Of a stretch of DNA of 64,000 nucleotides, positions 37,101 through 49,449 are shown in pieces. This DNA comes from Vanilla planifolia. Lineage: Eukaryota; Streptophyta; Magnoliopsida; Asparagales; Orchidaceae. Within the stretch, counting starts at the first letter, position 1; each line of letters opens with the position of its first letter. The notes below the pieces were generated by a model, which did no database searches, was not told the DNA's origin, and saw only the letters and a program-made list of their open reading frames with translations. Location: assembly GCA_023846275.1 (NCBI GenBank), contig CM043871.1, positions 26,442,569-26,506,568 on the forward strand, read 5' to 3'. Position numbers and translations under genes: made by a program.

Positions 37101-40100
37101 GTGCTTAAAAGATTAAGAGAAGATTTTTCATCTACTCTTATAGTTATCATAAAATGGAGGAATTTGGAGCATCCTTATGTTATACTCTAATTCTAAGTCC
37201 AACAGAAGCTCCAATGCGGAAATATAGAAGTTAACAAAGATAGTTGATAATGTCAATGACAAAAATATTTATCTTGGTTATAGCTAGTCTTTTAGCAAAG
37301 GTTGTTGATGATTATTCATCATCACCACTATATTAAAGTGATCGAAGGTGATTTTGTTGAGACATAGTGACAAAATCACCTCTAGGGGATCTCCATGTCT
37401 ATGTCACTCTTGAAGTTGTTGAATGGGCATATAATGTGCTATTAGCTTTGGATGTTAGGATTGAAATCACTAATTCTGAGGTTATCTTCTTCAGGAGTAA
37501 AGATAAATTCCTAGCTGGATTTAGGGAATGCCAAGTTTGTAAGAATGTCAATATGTACTTTTTGGATGTTAGCTGGATCATTATGGTTAATAATATGGAT
37601 ACTCTCAGTGAGTTTATTGTTGGTTTTGAGTCATAATCAAGAATGTCATGAAGCAATGTGTGAATTTACTAACCATTGAATAGCCATCTGACAGAGTGAT
37701 TTGTCGTAATTTGTTTGTTAGAGAGTCATTATACTAAGCTTAGAATGATTTACATGAGTTGAAAGCTTGTTGGAGGTGAGAAAAAAATTTCTCTCTATTT
37801 TTGGGTTAGTGATTTAAAAGAAATGTAAATAAAAAAATATTTTGTACTGAATCAAGAACAAATTATTGTAGATCATTCCTAAAATCTTAAACTATATTAA
37901 ATATTATTTGGGCTAGTTCCCAATTAGCTGAATTATTCATGTTGGTCTTAAAAGCTAAAGAGACTCATCCTTCTCTTTACTTGTTTAATATAGGCTTTTG
38001 ACAATTACATATTTTCCTCAGATACTTGGCAGATTTGGTGTAGGATTTCTGAATATTATTCATGGCTAAAGACAACTCATGGTAGATATGCTTAAAAGAT
38101 TGAGAGAAAGGTCTTCATGTGCTCATACAATTATTATGAAGAAGAGGAAGCATGAGCATTCTCATGTTAGACTCTAATTTTGGATCTAATGGAAGCCTAA
38201 CGATTTACTTGATGATGAGCTTCAATGAGGTAGAACAAGACTTGAATAGGAAATTTAGCAAACGAGTTTTTTGAATGTTGCTATTTGTCCTATTAATTTT
38301 GACACGCTTGTAAGAAAATGTGTCTCCATCCATGATAAGTTTCATAGAGTAAGAAAGTTAATAGAGTGTTGTCTACGACAAAGAAAACTTCTCTTGGGGG
38401 TAGGATTTTCCATAGTGCTTGTTGATGATAATTCACCTCTATAATTGTATTATAACAAGTGATGGTTACATTATAGAGATGCAATGATAGAACTTGTTGG
38501 TGATCTTCATGTCTAGATCACCCTTGAGATCATTGAAGATGACATGAACAATATAGTATCAACATTGGACTTTAGGGATAACATTGCTTATCCCAAGGTT
38601 TGCTTCATCGATGTGAAGATAAACTCTTGGTTGGAGAGAATGCAAGTTTTTAAAAAATATCAACTTGTACTACTTGTTTGTTGGATCAATTTGCTTAATG
38701 GTCCAATCTTAGCAAGTTCATTATTGGTTTTGAGTAACAATCAAGAATGTCACAGAGCAATGTTCAAATTTACTAATCCTTGAATAATCATTTAAATGAG
38801 GAATTTGAGGTATTTTGCTTTTTACAAATTTAGAATGACGTGCATGAGATCAAAGAGACGAAACAAAAGCCTCTCCATTTTTTTGTTATTGATTGGAAAC
38901 ATCAAAGTCAAATAATTCACTTTTGGGTTGAGAACAAATTATTTAAAATTTCTTCCAGATGGTCAAACTACATTGCATACTATTTAGATTAGTTCCTTAT
39001 CGATTGTGGATCACTTATGTTGATTTGAAAAGCTGAAGAGATTCATCTTCCTCTTTAATTACTTGCATCATAGGCCTTTGACAATCTCACTTTTTGTTCA
39101 AATATTTTGTAGTTTTGGCGTAGGATTCTCTAATATTCTTCATGGCTAGAGGCAACTCCTTGGGGTGTGGTTGAGAATATGGTTTTCATGTGTTCTGACA
39201 ATCATCGTAAAGGGGAAGAAATTGGAACATCCTCATGTTAAGCTCTAATTTTGGGTGGGTTAAATATTCCAACGACATGATTGTTGATGAGCCAAAATAA
39301 GGTAGACCAAAGACTTAGGTAGAAAATCTAGCAAATAAGCTTTTGAGATGTCGCTATTGGTCCCATTAAGTTTGACACTCTTGCAAACAAAAGTGGCTTA
39401 TCTATATCATGCTCTATAAAGGAAGCAGAAAAGGTAACGGAAATGATTGATATTGTCGACGACTGAGAAATTTTTCTATGGTTAGTTAACTTTTAACAAA
39501 GGTTGTTGATGAAGATGCTTCGTTGCCCTTGTATTGAAGCACGATGGGGACTTTTTTGAGATGCAATGATAGAACTTCCTTTGGATCGTCTCCATGTCTA
39601 GGTCATTCTTGAGGTCACCGTAGGCATAAGCAACATACTATCAATGTTAGATGTTAGGTATGAAATTATTAATCCCTAGGTTGTCTTCATGAGGCATGGA
39701 GACAAACTCTTTGCTAGAGATAAGGAATGCCAAGTTTGCAAAAATATCAACTATATTATTAGAATGATAGTTGGATCATTATGCTTACTGGTTGGGGGAC
39801 TCTCAAGAAGTTCATTGTTTGCTTTGAATCACATTCAAGAATGTAATGAAGCAATGTGTGGATTTTCCTATTCTTAAACAACCATTTTAACAACTGATTT
39901 GAGGAAGTGGTCATTATAGACACTTGCTACCCCAAGTTCATGATGTACATGACTAACAAAGGTTGTTGGTGAGAAGAAAGAAAAGTCCTCTTTTTTTGGT
40001 GTAGGTTGTTAATTTACATAAATTAAGATTGATCAACTTACCAAAATTACTAGTACAAATGAAGAGTATATTCAATGATTGTTTGATTGTCACAGGAAGC

Positions 40101-43100
40101 CAACAGAGAGTTTAAATCGATAGGTATCATAATCTTGAAACTTGATCTGATATAGTTTTCTCATTGCCATGTGTACAATCAGTCTTCAATTTCAGATTTC
40201 TCAATGGCAAACAAAGTTTCATGTAGCAAAGGCTGGAAAAAAGGTTCATTTGGTTAAGAAGGAAAATGGGTGTATACTGAATAGAAATGATTAGAAGTTG
40301 TATCAATAGTAAATATGAAGCCAGCAGCTTAGTAAATAGAGCAATACAGAAGCAGTGGTTGAGTTTTTTTTTTTTTTTGAAAGGCTCTGCCACTCTCCTG
40401 TGCAATGCCTGCATCTACTGTTAAGTTGAGAGATGAGTTTGTGGTTGTAACACATAAAGTAATTGGTTATGTCTGTTAATGTGGCTGTGCGGCTCATCTC
40501 TTTGTCGCAAACATATCTTGGTTTTTAGTTTCTGACAAAGCTGAATTGATCTCAAATTTGAACCATTCTGAAAAATGAACCATCACACCTAGTAGATGTA
40601 AACATTTATGTTGACAAACAAATATATTATTTTCTAACTTGACTTGTTTTCATGAAAATAGGGTCTTGGAATTGCAAGGATTTCCAAAAGCCTTCATGAA
40701 CTTACAAAGAGCAAGCCTAAGCAATTGGTATGCTGAAGCTACTGTTTTTTTCTAGTATGCTTTAACTGTATTTTATTGCTTCAAATAACCTCACAGCACG
40801 AGAATTTAAGTTCATCATATGCCTTCCATAACACTGCATTCTTTGTGCATTACACTGTTTTCTTACTTGGAGGAGCTAATATCTAACTTTGAACTGTAAA
40901 ATTTATCTATGTATGTTTCTTTATCATTGAATATAACTGAAGTTATCTGTAAACAAAGAATGGAACTGCTTCTTATTTTTTTTAACTTCAGATTCACATA
41001 ATTTGCATCATGGTTTTTCTGGTGCATAGAGACTAATGTGCTGCTGAATTAGCTTGTTTTACTTTTCATTGTTCCAAGCATTGTTGAATCATGCATATCC
41101 TCACCTTAATCTACAGATCTGTGAAATGAATGATGAATCTTCTGTTCTTGACATAACCTGTGTTTTTGCAGAAATTTCTTTCTTCAAAGGCAAAGATATT
41201 GCTTGAGACATCGGAGTTGAGACGCTCCTCAAGAATGCGAAATCAAGTCCTTTCATACCGTGATGATGTATGTAATTGCTATGACTGAATGATTAAGAGA
41301 GAATTGTGTTATTCCAAATGAAATCTTGTGATCTTTCATTGACAGCTTACATTGCTGCTGAATAATAATTGCCTTTCAGCGTGAAGCAAAGGAGATTATG
41401 CAAGATATGTTTGACAAACTACTATGATTAGCATTACGTTTATATAATAGACACCATGTTGTTCATAGGATCATCTACCATTATTGTGTCCTTTTATTCT
41501 GTTTTATGATGTACAAGTCCATTCCATATAATGTTGTCAATTGTTTAAATCTTGTAAAATTTAGCATTCCATATAAATGGTTCATTCTAATTTTGCTTTG
41601 GGCCTTACCTAATTCATCGAATCTTGTTGTAGTTAAACTTGGTAGAGTTGAACTTTTACAAACATAGATATGTTTGACATACAATACATAAAAACACGTG
41701 TGCATAAATACATTACTCTATGTGCATAAGGATACATGAATTGAAAGATATATTATATGCAAAGGCATCTATATATATATATATATTTGGTTTGAGATAG
41801 GCTCTTAAATGGCTAATAACATTTCAATTTGAACAAAATATTAGCAGAAGTTGGTGCAATCTTTGATTCTTTAACTGCTTAACAAATTGAGGAAGGATGG
41901 GCTAGACTGGGATCTTACAATGGAGGAGAAACTTGGATTAAAACTTGAAAGAATCTAGATTGCAATCCAAAGTTATGCATGCATGTACAATAAGAAACCA
42001 TAGTTTTGATAAAAAAGTAGAAACTATTCTACCTTTTTCATTCTATGAAAAATGTTTAAATAGAGTATAATACAAAACCTTAAACCTAAAAATAAAAATA
42101 AAAATACATTTCTTAATAAAATAATAATAATACAAAAATTAAAAATCTATAAAAATGAATAAAAGTTCATAAAGCCTTATGCATGACCTCTTACAACCCA
42201 AATAAAACAAAAATTCTTAATAAATAAGAAAAGTTGTATATAGGCCAACTATGAGCCATTGTTTGCATTTTGTTCAATGACTCTTGATGAAATGGGACCT
42301 CATATGTTTTTGGCTCCATTAGATTTGTCTGATGTGTTTCATGTGTTGCATCAGCTCTTTACAAGAAAAAAGAACTCTAGTTTGTAGAGTTGAACTTTTA
42401 AGTAAACTTTCAGTAGATCTAATGCTAGTATTTTTCCTTAATAAATCAAAAACCTTCAAAGAACGCCAAAACTAGAAGAGACATTAGATAAAATACTATT
42501 AACAATGAAAAACTTAATACTAAAAGATAGAAGAGGTTGTTTATCATTCGAATCACTTGTTGAAGAATTAGTTTGTAAACTTTCTCAACATTAATAACAT
42601 TATTAATAAAGATGTTACACAACTTTAGAACATAATAATTGATATTCAGTTTTTTAATAAATTTAAAAAGACTAAGTTTGTGCATATAATTTTTGAAATT
42701 TGAGATGACATATCTCTTAAGGCTAATACACATTGATACATTATGTTTCTCATTATATTGTCTTAAAGTTTTATCTTGATTTGCAGTTTCAATATATTTA
42801 ATATTACTAGATTTAATGTGTCACTTTGCTAGATTTAATCTTATAAGGGAATTTGAGTATATACATCGACTTTATCATCAAAAGTTGACATTTTTCTTTG
42901 CAACTTAGTTTTAGAATGCAAAGAAGCAAAGATTGGATGTTCATAACTTTAAAAACAACATTGTTTAGTCAAATTGTATGGATGATGATGAATAATAGAA
43001 CAAGATTGACTCAGTGACAGTCAATATCCTCATCTTGCAGAGGTAAAAGAATGGGAACATAGTCACTTGTAATGGAAATTTATTGTTGAAACCAGAGAAA

Positions 43101-46100
43101 ATAAATTAGAAGCAATAAGCAAAATTATCAAGAACTAGATAAGTAGAAGGGTTTGTGAAAGAGTTAACTAAAACTAGGGTCTCTATCCTATGGTAATGGA
43201 GGTGCAGAGATATTTATAAAAGCTGAAGGCGATAAGAAGGGGTAAACTTTTATTGCATCGAAGTTTCCTTGATAGCTATAGAAAATAGCTGTAGAGATAA
43301 CTAACATTACTTATTAAGCACAATGGTTAACCCCTTCAACCACAAATCAGTGGAGTAGAGGTGAAGTTGGTTATGCAACAGTTCAACATCATCTTGGGAG
43401 AGCTTTGATTAGTGCAGCAACCAATTGGATAAGGAAACAAATAGAATAAGAAGCTTCTTGTGGGGAACTATATCATGAACAAGTGGAAATCAGTCTAGAC
43501 ATGCTTGTTTCGTGCATGAAATACCGAATTTGCATTAAGTTATGTGGCTCCAATGTTGTTGCACCATGGCATAAGAGATGAAGCAGGGGAAATCCCAGTT
43601 TTGAGAGAGGAAAATTAGTCCTTAGTGAGATTGGAATTCATATTGGCAAGGAAGTAGCATTCAATGTTAGTGTAACCATGGGAAACGATATGATGTTGCG
43701 TAGAAACCGTTTAACATAATTGTTGCCAAGAAGGCAATACCACTAATGGAGTTCCATCATTAGAACAATAACCCAGGTGGTATCAAAAAAGGATTGAAGT
43801 TGAAAGGAGCTGATTTTTTTAAACTTTAACCCAAGGGAAAATCTGTGTTAATGTTTCACTAAATTAGCTTGATAATTGCCCAATAAACAAAGGTAAGAGA
43901 ATGCATTAGCTGACTTATACAATTAACTACAAAGGCAATATCTGGTTCTGGTTGTGTCATTTTAAACTATTGCAAAGTATGAACAATGCGACGATAATCA
44001 CAAGGATTTGTAAGAGGAATTCCATCGTGAGCTGAAATGGGGAGAAAGCAGCGAGAGGTGTCTTGGACAGGTTTTGCTCCCTTAAGTTGTAGGCACTAAA
44101 GAAGATTTAGTATATATTTGCATTGAGAGAGAATAAAGCCATGGGTGCTGTAGTAAAAAAACCTCTAGCCCATGAAAGGAATGAAGCTTATCAAGTTCTT
44201 TAACAACAAATTTAAGTTTGAGGGTCTATATAGGACAAGGCATATGGGAATTGTTATTTTATGTGCTAAGGATATTAACATAAATGAGGACATGAGTCAT
44301 AATATTGTTGGCATTGTAGATGATCAAAGATAAGTCTATTAAATTTAGCAAACCCTGAAGAAAATAAGCAAGTGGACAGACAATGGAACCAAGCATGTGG
44401 AGCTTATTAAAGGCCATAAGGAAATCTATGAATATGATAGACATGTGAGGGATGCACAACACCAACAAAAATGAGAGCTTGAATCATAGAGTCTCCTTGT
44501 CAAGATCGTCATGAAGATATGCATTTTGTATGTCAAACAATGAAGACTCAGAAATCCCAGTAATAACAATCAATGGATGAAAATCTATGAAATAGTTAAC
44601 ACTAAGTTTTGATGCAACAAGACATGGTTTGTGGCAAGGGAGAATCCTGCGATGTGAAATTAACCTTTAAACACCCTTAGGCACCAAAACAATGCTCTTC
44701 TGAGAGATGGTGGAACTAAACTCTTGACACGATACCATGCAGGAAATTTTCAGCTTTGGAATAGGATGTAGTTTACATTAGCAAGGAATGAAACTAAGCA
44801 GAAAAGGCATATTTAGATTTGGACTTGTGAGTGCTATCCACAGTTTTAAGGAACATAGGGTGTAAGCTGAAAACTCTGCAGGATGGTGACAGCGGGATAT
44901 GGGGATATTGGAGAAGCTGGTATGGATGAGGGACAAGTAAGATGATTGTGTAAGTGAGAACTCTTCTAAGGAGCAATGGGGGATGGATTAGGGGCAGAAG
45001 AGAAAACAAAAACTGTTGTAGTTTGAAGTGAAAGAAGCATTCTTATCTAAGCAAGCATGTCGACCATAGTAACCCTGGCCTGGGGTGAGATCAAGACATT
45101 AATACTCATGGTATTGTGATTAGTTACCAAGAAAAATGCTACTAAAGATATAATCAAAAGAACTGCCAAATTACTTATGACATGGTATTTATCCTCTTTG
45201 TTTGGGAGATGGTAAACAATTAATTCGAAAATTTGTGGTTTTAAAAATATGGTCCCAAAAATGGAAGGAAAAGAAGCATGGTTCAACATAATCAAGTTCC
45301 ACAATGCAATGATGACACTGTTCAATAGCTCCATTTTGCTCATGGATGTGGGGGCATGTATGTTGGTTTGTAATGCTATTTTGGGGAATTAGTTTAGTAT
45401 TGCCTAACTGCTGAAACATTTTTTGAAATGGAAGAAATGTGGGTAGAACAGATTTAGATTTCAGTGGAATGAAATACATAATTTTTAAACAAAAGGAAGA
45501 GACAATATTGTGATTAAGAACAGCACTGGCTTGTCTGAGATGGAAATGCTACATGCTGATGGGGGCAATGAACAGAGGTGAAAAAGGTTGGAGAGCAGAC
45601 AACAATTAAAAATGGAGGGGAGATTTTTCGAGCAAGAATGGTGGGACATTCGAGCTTTGATCGGCTGAGAACTGGCAACAGGAAGAGATCCTTAACAGAG
45701 AAATGAGTAAGAAAGAATTCAAAAGATACAGTATTATCATTTGTAAATCATGAAACAGTTAAAAATGGAGCGGTTAACTATGGAACATGAATAACATTCT
45801 AAGTGAAGAGAGGAAGTTTAGGAAGGATTGCATAAAGCTTATGTGAAAAATGAGCAAACGTTTCCCATTGCCAATAGTAACTTGATCAAGTTCGAGAACC
45901 ATGTGCTGAGACACTTTGATGATCAAGTTATTATTGGAAATGGAATAGGTTGCAACTGGTTAAGTATTTATAGAATCCATAGAATAGTAAAGATATTTAT
46001 ACATTATAAACGTGATATAGGGTATAAATTTTGTCGTATTGAAGCTTCCACTATAACTAATTACAAAGTTTAGTTGGAGAGCTAACTGAAGTAACTATGG

Positions 46101-47791
46101 TTGATGTTTAATGGGATTTTTTAGTCTAGGTCAGAATATCATAAAGGTCATTGAAATAGGCTTTGAGTTCCCAAGAAGGTTATTTACGAGGTTGAACCGC
46201 AAGGCCTCTTTAGCTTCACAAAGATTGAAGAAGACTGAAAGAACCATGAATATCTCATAATTCTGCATATCTCACAATTGCAATCCGGAGGCCCACTTTT
46301 TGGCATAACAAATATGCAACAAATTAAAAATTACATACTAAAATATTATATTTTATTTCTATATCAAAGGTAATCCTAACCCAACATTAAAATTTAATTA
46401 TAGACAAGTAATTATATCCAAAAATTCAAATGAATTTAAATTATATTTAAATATTTAATTTCAGATAAAGCCATGTTACTTTACTGGAAGTATTTTATAT
46501 TTTAGATTTTTTTCTTTTCCAGTTTAAAAAGGGACAAAATCTTACATTATCTAGTACTAGTTTGACGTGTGCCATGCTTTTATGTATATATTTTTTTTTT
46601 CTAGCTGTGATCCTTGGTATGATTTCAAAAGTATAGGCAGCTTATCTAAGTTCCTCAACAAGCAAATGTCAAAAAGTATGTTTAAACATCAGTTTAATAC
46701 TGTGCATTCAATGTATTGTTACTCTAATGAGCCATTATTTAAAAAACCATGGCAGAATACTGAAACGCTTGAAGGTTCTGATCAGGTTGTGGACATCAGT
46801 GGTATTAGATCATACAGCCGCAGGAGGTAATGGTTATCAATGTGTTTTTGAGATTCTTATCAGGTTGTAGGCTGAAGGCATTTCTGTGTTGTTCAATAAA
46901 GATATAAGAGTGAGTCAATTGGAAGAGAGTATACTGGAAGAATACCTTCTGTAGAAGAAAAAGCTCATGCCTTGAAGAGAGCTGAGCTGCTTCTAAGACA
47001 TGTGGCTTGTGATCATCCCTCTTTTGTTAAACCTATGGTTCGTTCCCATGTTTCCAGTTGTTTTTGGCTTGTAAGTAGTTTCATTTCTTGAGTTGTCTGA
47101 AGCTGTGTTTTGCCTAATTGCTGAATACTCCAATCTGTAATCACATTTCTTTTCTCCACTTTAGGGTCTTCCTGCAAAGTTTTGCAAGGATCATCTTCCA
47201 CCAAAGGAAACAACAATGGTGCTTGAAGATGAGAACGGTGATGAACATGAAGCCATCTATATTGCGAGGCGTACTGGCCTTAGTGGCGGTTGGAGAAGCT
47301 TTGCAGTGGACCATGAATTGGAAGATGGAGATGCGTTAATATTTAAGTTGATTGAACCAAGCAGATTTAAGGTACCATTCTTTTCCTCTTAGCTTCATCA
47401 GCTCCCAATCCTTTGTAACAATCCATCGTTTTTTCATTCACATGAGTGTACCCACAATTCATAACACACTTCTCTAACTCCTGCAATCTTATCCTATACT
47501 AAAATGAAGAAACTCATCGAAGAAGCAGCAGCATTAATTGGAAAGCTACCTCTATTCCAGTTGCTTACATGCTTTTTACTGACCCTGAAGGTATATATTG
47601 TAAAGGCAATTGGGAGTTCAGCTGAAACCAAGGATAGCAAATCCTCCATTGGAGATGTTTGTGCCTCCCTGGAATCATCACAAATAGATGGGCTAACCTG
47701 CAAGAGTAGACCATCTCGGGAGAACGAATCAGCTGATCCAGCTGGAAACTCGAGGAGGCGGAAGCAGAGCCGACCGCGACCTTCTAACTGA
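34106..47791 (+). CDS. B3 domain-containing transcription factor (Os05g0481400/At5g42700-like), eight exons
   Basis: Exons: 34106-34177, 40662-40727, 41172-41267, 41380-41408, 46605-46826, 46911-47070, 47165-47371 and 47591-47791; 1053 nt, 350 residues. The N terminus (YEDVRRKRVEDNLKQLE, then LGIARISKSLHELTKSKPKQ) and RRSSRMRN match the lead segment of this B3 subgroup. The DNA-binding B3 domain spans about residues 197-292: HPSFVKPMVRSHVSSCFWLGLP, TGLSGGWRSFAVDHELEDGD, then IFKLIEPSRFKVYIV. Nuclear DNA-binding role by family; target genes unknown. Exons 1-3 and 6-8 are secure. Exons 4 and 5 are predicted: exon 3 ends in phase 0 and exon 6 needs two carried bases, so some exon must change the phase, and 41380-41408 plus 46605-46826 do this without stops. 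The exon 4 donor (AT then GTTTGA) and the exon 6 acceptor are weak. Confidence 0.88.
36490..39990. repeat. diverged tandem array, unit about 1.0-1.1 kb, about 3.5 copies, in B3 intron 1
   Basis: The landmark TAGAATGA(T/C)-TACATGA recurs at 36753, 37741 and 38831, with a variant near 39938. A second landmark, (A/T)TCAAGAATG, recurs near 36,650, 37,640, 38,740 and 39,835, and GTTGATGA recurs near 37,308, 38,420 and 39,502. The blocks between keep the same order, so whole units were duplicated, each about 990-1110 bp. Short frames occur but none is conserved across units, so it does not look coding. Confidence 0.8.
43130..46130 (-). mobile_element. decayed Ty1/copia retrotransposon in B3 intron 4
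   Basis: Read on the minus strand, fragments in different frames follow the copia pol order. Integrase, 45,200-45,480: CPHIHEQNGAIEQ, then FHFWDHIFKTTNFRINCLPSP. Reverse transcriptase, 44,250-44,560: LHDDLDKE, HPSHVYHIHR-like, then a GL(K/N)-APHAWF-like block. The later RT/RNase H region, 43,850-44,200: KELDKLHSFHGLEV. Stops and frameshifts are frequent, gag is not recognisable, and the element is dead. Segments at about 43,140-43,310 and 45,950-46,110 share blocks (GATATTTATA, GT-AA-TTTT-TTGCATCGAAG-like, TAACTAACATTACT-like) and may be remnants of the two LTRs, so the limits given are approximate. Confidence 0.75.
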
Positions 47792-49449
47792 GCTGATGCA
47801 TGGAGAAACATAGCTTCAAATGGCATGTCTTCAAGGAGAGTTCTTTGTTTTTTTGTTGAATAGGCACGAAGGGATGAGTTCTCTTCTTCTCAGTGCAATG
47901 CAATTTTGAACTCTGGCATGCACAATGTTAAGTTGTAACCAAAATATTACATAGAATTCAGTGATGTTGCAAGTAGCTTTTGGCATATGATTGTTGTTGA
48001 ATAGTAAATTATATTTTTATAATTAGGATAAAAATGTTTATGTGATAAAAAACTATTATAAATATATATATATATATTTTTAATTTTTATTTGAAGAATT
48101 TTAGATGTAATTGTTGATTTTTTTTTAATTTTTTAATGCATGAAATAAAATGGAAAATAGTAATTATTTTTTGCAATTCATGATGATGTTTTATATTTTT
48201 TTATTGTATTTTTTTTTGAATTAGATAGATTATTTTTTAATTGGAATTGTTTGATTAAAATGACTTCGATTAAAAAAGATAATTTTGTTATTTTTTTTAA
48301 ACGAGGAGGTTATGTACGAGGAGAAAATTCTGTAAGGTTGAAACTCTTTTGAATTATTTATTTATTAAATTTACTTAAAATTAGTTTTTGAAATTTTGTT
48401 GTATTAATTAAGTCTATGCTCATGAGGTTTTAATTTGAAGACAAGATTATGAATAAAAAAATATTTTAAAATAAAAAAAACATTTTATTCATGAAATAAA
48501 ATGAAAAATAGTAATTATTTTTTGCAATTCATGATGATGTTTTATATTTTTTTATTATATTTTTTAAATTAGATAGATTATTTTTTAATTGGAATTGTTT
48601 AATTAAAATGACTTTGATTTAAAAAAAACAATTTTGTTATTTTCTTTAAATAAGGGGGTTATGTATGAGGAAGAAATTCTATAAGATTGAAACTCTGTTG
48701 AATTACTTATCAACTAAATTTACTTAATATTAGTTTTTAAAATTTTGTTGTATTAATTAAATCTATGATCATAAGGTTTTAATTTGAAAATAAGATTATA
48801 AATAAAAAAATATTTTAAAATTAGCAAATCATATTTAATTGTTAAAAATATGTATTTTTCTTTTAATTAATTGCTTTTATAAAAAAAATTATTAAGCTTT
48901 TTAAATCACTATTTTTAGGTCAATAGATTCTTAAGTGTCTATTATTTGTGCATAATTCATCAGGATTATTTTCAATATTTTAAAAGAAAAATTACAATTA
49001 TACTGAAATATTTAGTAAATAATGATTGAAATGATTTTTTTTCATTTTTGAATAATTAAAAATTAAATCATAGTACTTATATGTGTTTGATGATATTTTA
49101 TTAATTTAATATTTTTAGAGAAAAAGAAAAAACGGAAACTGGAAATTAATTGCGGTCTCGAGTTGACAAAAAACCGGCCCGGTCTATGGTATCGAATAAA
49201 CACAATATGTCTCGCGGTTTATCACAATCACATGGTTTTACCAGTGCAAGTGCGAGAATGGTGATCTTGCTTCGCGGCCGAGGGTTCCCAACGCCTCCAG
49301 TAAATATAGCCTCCGTCGTCGCAGCCGCCGAAATCTTCAGTGGCCGAGTTGACTTCTCAGGCCATTTCCGACGCCTTTTGATTCCACATCTCCCCTTCTT
49401 TCTTCGGCCTCCATTTCACGCCACACGACTCGTCTGTGGTACGGCTAGA
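47792..49449. other. intergenic between B3 and FHIT genes
   Basis: 47,792-48,000 is likely the B3 gene 3' untranslated region. 48,000-49,130 is extremely AT-rich and contains a 351-bp tandem duplication (separate entry). 49,150-49,449 is GC-richer and forms the FHIT promoter and leader, but its frame stays open with the FHIT start (see findings). Confidence 0.55.
48139..48822. repeat. tandem duplication, two copies, period 351 bp
   Basis: CATGAAATAAAATG begins copies at 48139 and 48490, and both run through AATTATTTTTTGCAATTCATG, GATAGATTATTTTTTAATTGG and GGTTTTAATTTGAA in the same order. The copies are highly similar with few indels, so the duplication is fairly recent. AT-rich and non-coding. 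Confidence 0.88.

Noticed and set aside
36490..39990. Regular repeat spacing considered as a CRISPR-like array
   Set aside because: Units are about 1 kb, diverged throughout and lie in a plant intron. There is no short repeat/spacer pattern.
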